Below, piece after piece: positions 9,312-17,500 of a stretch of DNA of 32,329 nucleotides. The stretch lies in contig JAKPTH010000662.1 in the NCBI GenBank assembly GCA_029571125.1, forward strand, positions 1 to 32,329, read 5' to 3'. Numbering within the stretch: position 1 is the first letter of the stretch; each line of letters starts with the position of its first letter. The notes beneath the pieces were generated by a model. It worked only from the letters and a program-made list of their open reading frames with translations. It searched no databases and was not told the origin of the DNA. Position numbers and translations under genes: made by a program. The DNA is from a bacterium. GTDB lineage: Bacteria > Muiribacteriota > UBA9980.

Positions 9312-9337
9312 ACCACCGTTTATCGGTGGTTTTTTTA
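9312..9337. terminator. strong intrinsic terminator of the ncRNA (bidirectional)
   Basis: ACCACCG (9312-9318), loop TTTAT, CGGTGGT (9324-9330), then seven T. The A-run before the stem also makes it usable for the convergent gene on the minus strand. Confidence 0.92.
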
Positions 9338-9433
9338 TTTTTATCTTATTCTTATAAGGGATGGGCTTTCGGCATCTCCAGTCACCTTATCAAAAAAAAC
9401 TTTTTTACTATTTTAAGATTTTAACCGGCCGGT

Positions 9434-10210
9434 TCACAGCCAGATTTCAAGGCCGTCATACGCTATTTCTATATTAAGGCCCAATTTAGCGAGCGATTCG
9501 GATTCACGCTCATGCATTATTTCATGATCTATATGCGTAAAATATGCTTTTGCGGGTTTCAGCGCTTTTACTATTTCAACCGATTCATTCAGGCAGAGAT
9601 GGGTGGAATGCGGCCGCGCCCGAAGGGCGTCTATGATTAAAACTTCAAGGCCTTCGAGTTTTTTTAGGCTTTCGGCGGGTATTTCTTTAACGTCGGGAAT
9701 ATAAGCCGCGTTAAAAAAACGATATCCGTATGTTTCGGCCTGGCCGTGAATAACGGGAATCGGAACTAATTCCACGCCGGCCGCTTCAAAATTTTGGTCC
9801 ACGGCCGAAAGCGATATGCGCGGAGTACCCCCGCCTACGGGCATTTTATCTAAAAAAATATAGGAAAATCTCCTTTTAACGTCGGAACAAAAAGAAGGCG
9901 GACCGAAGCATTTTATAGGAGGCGACGATTTAGTTTGATACGCTCTTATATCGTCAATGCCGTGAAGATGGTCGGCATGCGCATGCGTGAATAAAATAGC
10001 GTCGATGGCTTTAATTTTATACTTTAAAGCCTGAGCGCGAAAATCGGCGGAAGTATCTATCAGTATGTTGCTTGCGCCTGATTCGACTAATATGGAGCAG
10101 CGAAGTCTTTTGTTAAAACCGCTTTCAGAAGCGCAAACTTCGCAGCCGCAATTTATTTTCGGCACGCCGTGGGAAGTGCCGGTTCCAAGAAACGTTATTT
10201 TCGTTTTCAT
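9434..10210 (-). CDS. PhnP-like metallo-beta-lactamase-fold phosphodiesterase
   Basis: A 258-residue cytoplasmic metal-dependent hydrolase. The metal site 'HAHADH' (His76, His78, Asp80, His81) follows 'FT', and 'IDTSADFR' supplies the preceding strand. An N-terminal Cys cluster, 'CGCEVC' (21-26), and the opening 'FLGTGTSHGVP' are typical of the PhnP branch, where Cys residues hold a structural zinc. The C-terminal 'FTHIDHE' supplies another His. PhnP cleaves cyclic ribose phosphates in phosphonate use, but no other phn gene is nearby, so the physiological substrate is unknown. No clear ribosome-binding site precedes the ATG. Confidence 0.85.
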   Translation of the reverse strand: MKTKITFLGTGTSHGVPKINCGCEVCASESGFNKRLRCSILVESGASNILIDTSADFRAQALKYKIKAIDAILFTHAHADHLHGIDDIRAYQTKSSPPIKCFGPPSFCSDVKRRFSYIFLDKMPVGGGTPRISLSAVDQNFEAAGVELVPIPVIHGQAETYGYRFFNAAYIPDVKEIPAESLKKLEGLEVLIIDALRARPHSTHLCLNESVEIVKALKPAKAYFTHIDHEIMHERESESLAKLGLNIEIAYDGLEIWL

Positions 10211-10225
10211 TTTTGATTTAACAGA

Positions 10226-10255
10226 GAAAAAGAAGGAACTTATTCCTTCTTTTTC
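10226..10255 (-). terminator. AT-rich hairpin between ssb and the PhnP-like gene
   Basis: GAAAAAGAAGGAA (10226-10238) pairs with TTCCTTCTTTTTC (10243-10255), 13 of 13 around a 4-nt loop. It sits 16 nt before the PhnP-like start. It is a possible terminator for ssb, or a leader structure that affects translation. Confidence 0.5.
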
Positions 10256-10373
10256 CCGAAATTACCTCTTTATAAAAGTTAGTTCCTTTTCATTTTTATT
10301 AATCGCTGCCAGCCTTATATTTTTTTTCGAAAAACACCTTTCGAAAATTTTATCAGGCCACGCACCGCCGCCG

Positions 10374-10745
10374 TTAAAAAGGCATTTCAGCGGTTTTAGC
10401 CTTATCGGCGGGGCTCAGAAGAGTTATACCGTTTCCGATAATGTTGGTATAAATAACGGGAAGCTTTCCCGTTTCTTTAGATTCTATTTTACTGTAACTC
10501 ACTCTTCCTTCGACGAAAACGCGTGAACCTTTTTTTACATATTGGTTGGCTATATCCGCCGTGGTTCCGAAAAGTTTAATTTTATGCCACTGCGTAATCT
10601 CATCGTAACCGCCGTTCTGGTTCTTAACTAATTCGTTGGTAGCGACTCTGAATGAAGACATGGATTTGCCGTTTTTCGTTACCGAAGCCTCTGGATCGTT
10701 TCCGGCGTTTCCGAGAATGAATACCTTGTTTACGCTTTTACCCAT
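10374..10745 (-). CDS. ssb: single-stranded DNA-binding protein
   Basis: A 123-residue OB-fold protein that coats single-stranded DNA in replication and repair. It opens 'SVNKVFILGNAGNDPE', the usual 'NKVxLxGxLxxDPE' pattern, followed by 'SFRVATNE', 'QWHKIKLFG' and 'KGSRVFVEGRV' in family order. It is shorter than typical SSB (about 160-180 residues): there is almost no flexible linker, and the end 'AEMPF' keeps a short acidic-to-hydrophobic tip like the usual DDDIPF. The start at 10745 has GGAGG five nt upstream; an earlier in-frame GTG overlaps that site and is less likely. Confidence 0.92.
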   Translation of the reverse strand: MGKSVNKVFILGNAGNDPEASVTKNGKSMSSFRVATNELVKNQNGGYDEITQWHKIKLFGTTADIANQYVKKGSRVFVEGRVSYSKIESKETGKLPVIYTNIIGNGITLLSPADKAKTAEMPF

Positions 10746-10862
10746 AATTACCTCCACTTTTATGTTTTCGTGAAAGTAACTAAAACAATTTTTATGCCAT
10801 CGTGATAAAACTTGAAAACAGCCTGAAACAAAGAATAATAAAGATATTTTAATAATTCGCCA

Positions 10863-10928
10863 TTCTCAAAATGATACAAATCTTATATCATATTGAGAAA
10901 AATTTAATAATTTTTATCAAATTGAGAA
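10863..10928. promoter_or_regulatory. three copies of a TATCAtaTTGAGAA motif upstream of ssb
   Basis: The 14-mer occurs inverted at 10863-10876 and direct at 10886-10899 and 10915-10928, each differing by one or two bases. The last copy overlaps the end of manA. The inverted pair can form a hairpin. Arrangement suggests an operator or an iteron-like protein site. The 117 bases between it and ssb are AT-rich with no obvious promoter. Confidence 0.45.
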
Positions 10929-11987
10929 TGAGCTTTTTATAATATTCGATTTTTCAGGCGTATGGGGAAGCGTAAAGGCCTGAATAAGGGATATGCCGTT
11001 TTCGCTGTCGGCCGCTTCGAAATGAGCGCCTTCATATCCGGCCGGCATCAGAAGCGACGAATATTTTGGAAAGTAGTCGCAGCCGCTGTCGCCGTAACTT
11101 ACATAAATATCTTCGCCTATATTCATAAAAACCGAAAAAACCGGAAGTTTGAATTTATAATCGAAACCGCTATCGCCGTTAAATTCATAAGCAACGACAT
11201 CGAAATATGCGTTGGAATTTAAATGCGTAACCGATCCGCCTTTAAAATCGCAAAGCCTCAAAGCGCGCGGAGCGTTCACGTTGATCTGAGCGTAATCGAC
11301 GCATTTGAGCGCTTTTTTTATGTGCAGTTCTCGAGTTTTGCCGTCTGCGTCCTTTCTGGCATAGTCGTAAACCCTGTAAGTTATATCGCAGTTTTGCTGA
11401 ATTTCGGCTATAAGGACGCCTTTTCCGATAGCATGAACGCAGCCGGGCGGTATAAGGAACGTATCGCCTTTTTTGACTCTTACGTGATTTAAAACGCTTT
11501 CAAGCGAATTATTTTCGATATACTGCCTGAATTCATTTTCGTCGATTTTACGGTTAAACCCAAGAATTATCTCGGAATCGTGAGACGCGTCTAACACGTA
11601 CCACATTTCGGTTTTACCGCAATAATATTTTTCGAGTTCGCGGGCTTTTTTATCGTCAGGGTGCAATTGTATTGACAGGCGGTCGTTGGCGTCTATTATT
11701 TTCATTATAAGCGGAAAATGCTGATTTTGAAAAGAGCCTCCTAGAAATTCCGCCGGAACGTTTTTTAAAATATCTTCGAGCATGAATAATTTATACGGCC
11801 CGTTAAGCGCAACTATATTATGGTTTTCGCATAAGCTCCATATTTCGCCTATTTTCGGGCATGAATCAAGCGGGCCGTTTTCGGGATTACGGCCGGAATA
11901 CAATCTGCGGCCGCCCCATATGGTCGATTTAATTTTTCTGCTGAAGATAATCGGATATATTTTGTTTTCGTTTATTATATCGGGCAT
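10917..11987 (-). CDS. manA: class I mannose-6-phosphate isomerase
   Basis: A 356-residue cupin-fold, zinc-dependent enzyme interconverting mannose 6-phosphate and fructose 6-phosphate. The zinc-site motifs 'SIQLHPDD' and 'GKTEMWYVL' are present, as is 'IPPGCVHAIGKG', the family's active-site strand, followed by 'EIQQNCDITYRVYDY'. The upstream gene's stop ends only 11 nt before this ATG, so the two are translationally coupled or cotranscribed. An in-frame TTG at 11996 would add three residues. No strong ribosome-binding site is visible for either start. The product would feed glycolysis or supply mannose for surface sugars. Confidence 0.93.
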   Translation of the reverse strand: MPDIINENKIYPIIFSRKIKSTIWGGRRLYSGRNPENGPLDSCPKIGEIWSLCENHNIVALNGPYKLFMLEDILKNVPAEFLGGSFQNQHFPLIMKIIDANDRLSIQLHPDDKKARELEKYYCGKTEMWYVLDASHDSEIILGFNRKIDENEFRQYIENNSLESVLNHVRVKKGDTFLIPPGCVHAIGKGVLIAEIQQNCDITYRVYDYARKDADGKTRELHIKKALKCVDYAQINVNAPRALRLCDFKGGSVTHLNSNAYFDVVAYEFNGDSGFDYKFKLPVFSVFMNIGEDIYVSYGDSGCDYFPKYSSLLMPAGYEGAHFEAADSENGISLIQAFTLPHTPEKSNIIKSSFSI

Positions 11988-11998
11988 TTCAATCAATA

Positions 11999-13972
11999 TT
12001 ACATTATTTTTTTCGTATAAATTCTTTTTTCGTTGATTTTTTCGATAAACATGTTAAGTTCTTTGCTCTTCGACGGAATTTTAGCCATCACGTTAATAAG
12101 CTTTGAAACATGGCCGTAATTGTCACGGTCCCCGCCTTTGCTTACGATCGAGCCAATTCTATGTTTGAACAAATCAAAAACTTCGTCAGGCTTTTCGTTC
12201 ATTATAAGGCCGCAGATGCTCGAAAACATATAATCATCGGGGGTTTTATTGGCCACTCCGATGACCAGATCGTTTCGGCACATTTTTTTGAAAATTTTAG
12301 CTTTGAAAAGGTTGTCGCACACGTCTTCGTTGATAAGGGTTCCTGAAAAACTTTCAAGGCTTATGTTTTCGTCGGCCAGCTTAACCGAAATACCCTGCGA
12401 ATTTAATTTTTCAATTTCATCTATCACGTTAAGAAGTTTATCAACCACGTCAAGGTTATTGTTATATACGGCCTCGGTGTAAAGCGCGCGGTACAAATCT
12501 TTCAGGCATGCCGCTTTTTTCTGCTTGGAGCCCGCGAAATTCACGAGCGAAGTGAGTATTTCGTCCATGCTTTTAACGGCCGCCGAAAGCGCTTCCTTGA
12601 GTTCGTTAAAAGTGCCGCATTTCAGGCCTTCTCTTATTTTTTCAGGGTTTTTATCGAAAATTTTCAAGATTGCGACCGATAATTTTAACGCTTTTTTATG
12701 CTCGAAGTTCTTCATCAGAAATTCTATATATTCGCGATGAAGAATAATATTCATCTGCCAATATTTTTCGGCTATCTTGACGGCCCGTCCGGTTTCGCCT
12801 GAAATATTCAGAAGGTAAAACGCCTCGTGCGAGTTCTGGGCGTTGATATAAGGCGGGCATCCGGTTTTGGGGTCGCTGTTATTTATAAGATTTTCGTTGA
12901 TGAAATCGAGCATATACTCGACCGAACCATGGCGGGAGCATATGAGTTTGAGCCTGTCGAAATTACCCAGCCGTCTGTCGCTCGCAATACCTGAAGAAAA
13001 ATATATAGCAAGAAGTCCGTTATAAAACCATCTGGCGTCGTCTTTTTCAAAATTTTCAGACAGCGCGATTTCTATAAGCGCGCTGAAAGCCTTATTAAGA
13101 TGGTATTTAACGCATCCTTCGAGCACTTTATATATTTTTTCTTCTATGGCGGTTTTTATATAACTAATGTTAAAGTCCTGCGCGAAATTGTAAATCGCGT
13201 GTAAAAAGCTCGCGCCGCCGCAAATATCGCCCATTTTAAGCGAACGTTCGGCTTTGGCGTAAAAAATATCGAAAATATAATCCGCCGATTTTTGAAAATA
13301 TCCGCGGTATTCTCCAGCGCCGTAATTTTCAACGCTGATCGCGCCGGAAGAAACTATATTAGCGCGTTGCGATATATAATTTTGAGGCTTATAAAATTCG
13401 GCCTTCATAAAAACGCTTTTAATTTCGTTGATTGAATCTTCGACGCGCTTCTGGTAATAAATGGCGCCGCCTTTTTTCCGGCCGTCTTCTTTCAGCGAAT
13501 ATACTCCGTCGTAATATGCCTGAAATTCCTTAAAAGATTCGGGAAATTTTTTAAAAAACTCCGCAAGGGGCTTTTTAAGGCTTTTTTCTTTTTCGACGCG
13601 CTCGAGGTATTTTTCGATTTTTTTATCGTACATATCGTCAGGCGCGCTTTTGATTTTATTTATCTTTTTAAATTCGGCTTTTATCTTTTCGTTGTTTTGC
13701 ATCAAATGCACCAGCGCAGCGGCTATATGCTTGCAGTAATCGTCGAGATCGTAAGGGCAGTCGCATGCCGCACTGAATTTTGACGAATCGCCGAAATACA
13801 GTTCGACATGATACAATTTTGCGCCCTCGACCGAAACGCTTATGACGCCGTCGTCGTTAATACTCAATGATTTGACGTTTCCCCTGTTATAGTAATCGAG
13901 TCCCTTGACGTAAGAAGAATAGCTCGAATTATCTATTATAAAAGCCTTGTCGATAGTCGGAAATTCATTCAT
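11999..13972 (-). CDS. SWIM zinc-finger protein, function unknown
   Basis: A 657-residue cytoplasmic protein. Near its N-terminus is a SWIM finger with Cys70, Cys72, Cys80 and His82 ('ACDCPYDLDDYCKH', CxCx7CxH), preceded by the beta-rich segment typical of SWIM proteins. The remainder is long, Lys-rich and apparently all-helical, with a repeat-like look but no family I recognise. In other bacteria SWIM domains are often next to SNF2 helicases; none is present here. AGGTG precedes the ATG. It is followed directly by manA. Confidence 0.8.
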   Translation of the reverse strand: MNEFPTIDKAFIIDNSSYSSYVKGLDYYNRGNVKSLSINDDGVISVSVEGAKLYHVELYFGDSSKFSAACDCPYDLDDYCKHIAAALVHLMQNNEKIKAEFKKINKIKSAPDDMYDKKIEKYLERVEKEKSLKKPLAEFFKKFPESFKEFQAYYDGVYSLKEDGRKKGGAIYYQKRVEDSINEIKSVFMKAEFYKPQNYISQRANIVSSGAISVENYGAGEYRGYFQKSADYIFDIFYAKAERSLKMGDICGGASFLHAIYNFAQDFNISYIKTAIEEKIYKVLEGCVKYHLNKAFSALIEIALSENFEKDDARWFYNGLLAIYFSSGIASDRRLGNFDRLKLICSRHGSVEYMLDFINENLINNSDPKTGCPPYINAQNSHEAFYLLNISGETGRAVKIAEKYWQMNIILHREYIEFLMKNFEHKKALKLSVAILKIFDKNPEKIREGLKCGTFNELKEALSAAVKSMDEILTSLVNFAGSKQKKAACLKDLYRALYTEAVYNNNLDVVDKLLNVIDEIEKLNSQGISVKLADENISLESFSGTLINEDVCDNLFKAKIFKKMCRNDLVIGVANKTPDDYMFSSICGLIMNEKPDEVFDLFKHRIGSIVSKGGDRDNYGHVSKLINVMAKIPSKSKELNMFIEKINEKRIYTKKIM

Positions 13973-14061
13973 AACGCACCTGTTCCATTAATAATATACT
14001 CACATACGCGCCCGGAAATTTTGCGCCTTATATTTTACCGTTAAGCCCTGTAATGAAATAT

Positions 14062-14090
14062 AATATAATTTAAAATTAACGATTTGTCAA
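14062..14090 (-). promoter_or_regulatory. sigma70-type promoter of the SWIM-manA unit
   Basis: On the minus strand, TTGACA (14090-14085), a 17-nt spacer and TATATT (14067-14062). The 12 bases TTGACAAATCGT are identical to those at the S1 promoter. Confidence 0.8.
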
Positions 14091-14124
14091 TTAAATATGT
14101 TAAAATATGATATTTTTAATATAT

Positions 14125-14165
14125 AAAAAGCCGGCGGCCCGCTGATGCTTACCGCCGACTTTTAT
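14125..14165 (-). terminator. intrinsic terminator after the metalloprotease gene
   Basis: On the minus strand a GTCGGCGG arm pairs with CCGCCGGC across a 14-nt loop, followed by TTTTTATAT. It separates the metalloprotease unit from the SWIM promoter. Confidence 0.8.
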
Positions 14166-14201
14166 GGTTTTTATTGATTTTACGGTATTACTGTTTTACG
14201 T

Positions 14202-15749
14202 TTACTCGCCCGAGTCGATATTTCCGCTTTTGATTTTTTCGGACATTATCTTAATTTTAACGTTATCAGAGCTTGAAGCGCCTGGCTTACCCTTAACCGT
14301 CCTGGTGTATTTAACGGCGGTTTCAGACGTTGCCGCGCCCGGTTCCGCCGCCGGGATATCTTTAATTTCAGACTGGCCTATGCTTATTATAAGCGAACTT
14401 GTATTGCCGAGCAGTTCAGCTATTTTACGTCTTTCGTCGGTCTGGATTCTTCTGGTGCTTTCGGCGTTTACGGCGCTGATTTCTTCTGTGAATTTAACTT
14501 TGAATCTTTCGAAATCCTGCGGATAATTAGCCGCAAATATTTTAATAAAGCTGTTTAAATTCGGAGATTTTCTGAATTCATCGCTTGATTTTATATTTAC
14601 GATGTTCTGATAGCCGTCATAAGGGTTGTCGTATGACATGGCGATTCTATGCAGCAGTTTGGCTATAAAAAATTCGGTATCCATGAGCTCGCCTGTATTT
14701 TTAACGGTATCGCTCCATTCCAGAGTGGCGCTAACTTCGTTAGTTCCCTTGCTGAGCCTGTAGCCTATTTTATTTGCCTGAAAATCCTTATCGGCTATAT
14801 TATCTCCGTCGTGGTTAGGGCTCAAAAAGAACGAAGCCGTAAACTCGGCGAATTCTTCTTCGAAGGCGGCCTGCGAGCTTATAACCTTGGCGCGCCAGTG
14901 CGAATCCGGCATTGGATCGCCTTTTTTCATAAATTCAACCACCTGGGTATCGGTTCTTAAATTTTCATCGACAAGAAATAAAGGGTTTCTGTCTTTATAA
15001 TCCAGGTTTATATTTCTAAGGTAAGTCGTATTATTGCTTATTACATGACCCGTTTCATGAGCCAGAACGCTGAGGCCTTCGAGTTTTGTATTTTCATTGG
15101 CCATGCTGACGAATTCGTCGTATTGAAGCATTATATAGCCCGGCGATTCGATAGTTTTAAGCCCTGATTTTGCCGCAGAAGAAGAGGGAGCGCTGAATTC
15201 TATAGGAGACGCCATCATATAGCTGGTTTTTTCTTCGGGTTTTCTGCCTACGACTATAGCGAGCGGCGGGGCTTTTGATTCGCTGATTTTTTTGAGTTCA
15301 TTGTTGTAATAATTAAGATCGAACCTGGCGTCGCTTTTGCTTATTTTTCTTTTAGCCAGCATTTCTTCGGTTTCTTTTATTTTATCGTTCAGTTCTTTTT
15401 TCTTTGCGTCAAAACGTTTTTCATGGCTTTTTTTATAAAAATCAAGCATGGCCCTGAATTCGGGATTTTCCCCCAGATGCTTTGCTGCGGCGGCCATTCC
15501 CTGCATAACGACGGGATCTTTAATATTGTTGGCGCCCGCGGCTTCAAATTCGCCGTTTTCTTTCTTAACTAAAAAAACGAAGTTTTCTGTTTGAAATGAA
15601 GGTTTAACGCTGACTTCCGACGATTCCGCGATTCTTTTTGGCTCGCCCTGTTCCTGTGCGGAAGCGGTAAAAAGAGGCGCCTGTAAAATTATTAAAAATA
15701 CCGATAATACAAGCGATATTAGTAAAATTTTTCTTTTCATACAAGTCAT
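14202..15749 (-). CDS. secreted HExxH zinc metalloprotease-like protein
   Basis: A 515-residue exported protein. The N-terminus is a signal peptide (Lys/Arg, a long hydrophobic run, then a 'TASA' cleavage-like site). A Lys/Glu-rich helical section around residues 95-150 looks like coiled coil. The zinc motif 'LAHETGHV' (His231, Glu232, His235) is clear, and 'FEEEFAEFTASFF' about 80 residues later could supply the third, glutamate ligand, as in gluzincins. Start 15749 has GAGGA six nt upstream; the longer frame from 15767 does not. It lies 79 nt downstream of another exported protein in the same direction. The substrate is unknown and the exact peptidase family is not recognised. Confidence 0.75.
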   Translation of the reverse strand: MTCMKRKILLISLVLSVFLIILQAPLFTASAQEQGEPKRIAESSEVSVKPSFQTENFVFLVKKENGEFEAAGANNIKDPVVMQGMAAAAKHLGENPEFRAMLDFYKKSHEKRFDAKKKELNDKIKETEEMLAKRKISKSDARFDLNYYNNELKKISESKAPPLAIVVGRKPEEKTSYMMASPIEFSAPSSSAAKSGLKTIESPGYIMLQYDEFVSMANENTKLEGLSVLAHETGHVISNNTTYLRNINLDYKDRNPLFLVDENLRTDTQVVEFMKKGDPMPDSHWRAKVISSQAAFEEEFAEFTASFFLSPNHDGDNIADKDFQANKIGYRLSKGTNEVSATLEWSDTVKNTGELMDTEFFIAKLLHRIAMSYDNPYDGYQNIVNIKSSDEFRKSPNLNSFIKIFAANYPQDFERFKVKFTEEISAVNAESTRRIQTDERRKIAELLGNTSSLIISIGQSEIKDIPAAEPGAATSETAVKYTRTVKGKPGASSSDNVKIKIMSEKIKSGNIDSGE

Positions 15750-15828
15750 ACGCAATCCTCGATTCAATAAAATTTAATAAATTAAAATTTTGCCGGGCTG
15801 CCGGTTAAGCGGCGATTTTACTTTATAC

Positions 15829-17016
15829 TTATTCGGTTATGAGTCCTTTATTTTCTGAAACCGCTTTTCTGAAGTATCTTTTATAATCTATAGCGCCTGA
15901 TTTTTTTGACATTTGCGCCAGGTTATAATAAAAATAACCTGCGATCGATTTTTTTAAAACTTCGGTTTTATATAATCCACTTTCACTAATTAAATTTAAA
16001 ACGGCCTCATAATTTTTAATAATATCTTTTTCACCGTCTTTTTTATTAAAGCAATTTTTGAAATTTACTGTAAAATACAAGTTATAATAGGTCGCAATAT
16101 AAATATGCTCCGGGCCGTTATCTTTAATATACTCCGAGGACGCTTTTTTTGTTTCATTAAAATATTTAAAACGGGCTTCTATAAATTCGAATATTTTTGC
16201 GTAATCGGCCGAAACGGATTTTAATTCTTTTACAGCTGCGGTTTTATTATTTTCGCCGATACCGGCGGCTGAGTAATTATAAGCGTGAAGGCCTTTAAAA
16301 TAATCGTTTAAATCTTTTAAAAAATCGCAGTTAGTTCTTTTAATGAATTTATAAAAACCGTCTTTGTTAAGATCAAAAATGCCGGCATATTTCGCTTCGA
16401 ACGATTCGATTTTATTTAAAGCATCCTGCGTTGAAATTGAAGGCTTCATGTTTAAAAAATCTTCGCCGGCGCTTTTTTCAAAATATAATTCAGGGTTGAG
16501 AGCGCATTCTGTTTCGGTAACGATTAATTTAAAAGGAATCGAAGCCGAGTAATTATTTGAATGAAAATTAATTTTTCTGGTCAATTTTTTTACTTCGTAC
16601 AGATCCGAACCGAATTTTTTTTCAATAGTTTTAATTAAATCGGCTGCGGGATATGCGGTTGAAAATTCCGCCGAAAAATTTCCATAAACCGGTTCGGTTG
16701 TGGTAAATTCAAAATCGTAAAAAATTTTACGCATATTTGAAGTTTTCAATTTTTTTGAATCGCTCTGCTTTAATTTAATGTTTTTTGAGTTAACGTTCAG
16801 CGCGGCCTTAAATTCAAAATCGCCTTCTATAAGGGGTTTGATTGAAAAGCGAAGAACGCCTGCCGAACCGGTTTTTATATTTACCGGCTTGATAAGGGCG
16901 ATATCGGCCTCATACCATTCCGGTTCCGCAATAGAGCCGGTTTCGGCGTAAGATAAATTATTGTTCAGTAAGATCATAACAATTAAAATTAATAAAAATA
17001 CATATTTATTCAGCAT
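15829..17016 (-). CDS. exported protein of unknown function
   Basis: A 395-residue protein with a clear signal peptide ('KYVFLLILIVMILLNN...SYAE'). The first half looks like a beta-rich extracytoplasmic domain. The second half is helical, Lys-rich and Tyr/Phe-rich, with possible TPR-like helices. No family is recognised. It precedes the metalloprotease gene and is probably transcribed with it, so a shared envelope role is plausible. A TATAAT box ends only six nt before the ATG, which implies a leaderless mRNA. Confidence 0.75.
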   Translation of the reverse strand: MLNKYVFLLILIVMILLNNNLSYAETGSIAEPEWYEADIALIKPVNIKTGSAGVLRFSIKPLIEGDFEFKAALNVNSKNIKLKQSDSKKLKTSNMRKIFYDFEFTTTEPVYGNFSAEFSTAYPAADLIKTIEKKFGSDLYEVKKLTRKINFHSNNYSASIPFKLIVTETECALNPELYFEKSAGEDFLNMKPSISTQDALNKIESFEAKYAGIFDLNKDGFYKFIKRTNCDFLKDLNDYFKGLHAYNYSAAGIGENNKTAAVKELKSVSADYAKIFEFIEARFKYFNETKKASSEYIKDNGPEHIYIATYYNLYFTVNFKNCFNKKDGEKDIIKNYEAVLNLISESGLYKTEVLKKSIAGYFYYNLAQMSKKSGAIDYKRYFRKAVSENKGLITE

Positions 17017-17022
17017 GAAATA

Positions 17023-17051
17023 ATTATACTAAAAAATAAGTACAAAAACAA
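17023..17051 (-). promoter_or_regulatory. promoter abutting the start codon, leaderless mRNA predicted
   Basis: On the minus strand, TTGTTT (17051-17046), a 17-nt spacer and TATAAT (17028-17023). The predicted start site coincides with the A of ATG at 17016. Confidence 0.65.
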
Positions 17052-17167
17052 GTTTCCTTTGCATTTTCTTTTTTCATGTAACTCAATTGTAAGTAAAGAA
17101 TGGTTCAGATGTATAATGTTTTAATAAAAGCTTGTCATAAATGATTTGTAATTATCAGTTTAAAGGG

Positions 17168-17460
17168 TGATTTACCTGAACGCATATCATTAAACTATAA
17201 ATCTGATTTACCTGCCAGTCATTATTTTGTGCAGACGCGCGCATGCGCGCGTCTGCACAAAACAGAAAAAGAAAAATAGAAAGCTGAGGATAAAATAAAT
17301 TTTAGCAATCAATGAAAAGAAAAGCCAAAAATAGTTTATTGCGGCATAAGAAAAGAATATGACAAAATTAAAGACCCGGCAAAAATGCCGGCAATCCACA
17401 AAAATAAAGCGTCAGGCTAATCAGGGGTTGGAAGGGATTTTAAGGGAAGGCAGGGGCCTT
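17168..17460 (-). repeat. dispersed repeat element, copy B (inverted relative to copy A)
   Basis: Read on the minus strand it follows copy A (133-391) closely: AAGGCCCCT-CCTTCCCTTAAAATCCC, then CCTGACGCTTTATTTTTG, a CCGGCA/TGCCGG hairpin, a T-rich tract, a GC palindrome and two CAGGTAAATCA 11-mers about 36 nt apart (17204-17214 and 17168-17178 on the plus strand, as TGATTTACCTG). No open frame is shared. The surrounding 17052-17500 region holds no gene. Confidence 0.8.
17225..17262. repeat. perfect 38-bp palindrome in repeat copy B
   Basis: Seventeen-base arms beginning TTTTGTGCAGACGCGCG flank a CATG centre that is itself palindromic, so the whole 38 bp is a perfect DNA palindrome. It would form a cruciform or a very stable RNA hairpin. 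Confidence 0.95.
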
Positions 17461-17480
17461 CGGCCCATTGCCTTCCCTTA
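17441..17480. repeat. strong hairpin at the end of repeat copy B
   Basis: TAAGGGAAGGCA (17441-17452) pairs with TGCCTTCCCTTA (17469-17480), 12 of 12, with a GGGCC-TTC-GGCCC inner stem. There is no T-run, so it is not a classical terminator. It lies just before the htrA promoter. Confidence 0.8.
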
Positions 17481-17500
17481 TCAAAAAAAGCGAAGCGCAC

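Larger units (their letters stand above)
8164..9337 (+). ncRNA. giant structured non-coding RNA (about 1.17 kb), class not recognised
   Basis: No protein-like frame exists here, yet the interval has its own consensus promoter and a strong intrinsic terminator. Its ends are complementary: GCTTTGAACAT (8164-8174) pairs with ATGTTCAAAGC (9268-9278), 11 of 11. Nested inside, CAAGTGAAT (8194-8202) pairs with ATTCACTTG (9243-9251), 9 of 9. Local hairpins run through the whole length, for example 8342-8353 (GCGA loop), 8395-8415, 8459-8495, 8661-8678, 8701-8731 (two stacked helices), 8736-8756, 8819-8837, 9036-9057, 9060-9121 and 9187-9198 (GAGA loop). The motif CCTAAAA occurs four times. A stem module is duplicated at 8446-8525 and 8583-8642. 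I could not match it to RNase P, tmRNA, rRNA, group I or group II introns. OLE, ROOL and GOLLD are comparable in style, but I cannot confirm membership. Function unknown. Confidence 0.85.

Noticed and set aside
8164-9337. Group II or group I intron as explanation of the structured region
   Set aside because: No domain V-like hairpin, no GTGYG-type 5' end, no intron-encoded protein and no split host gene; the region has its own promoter and terminator.
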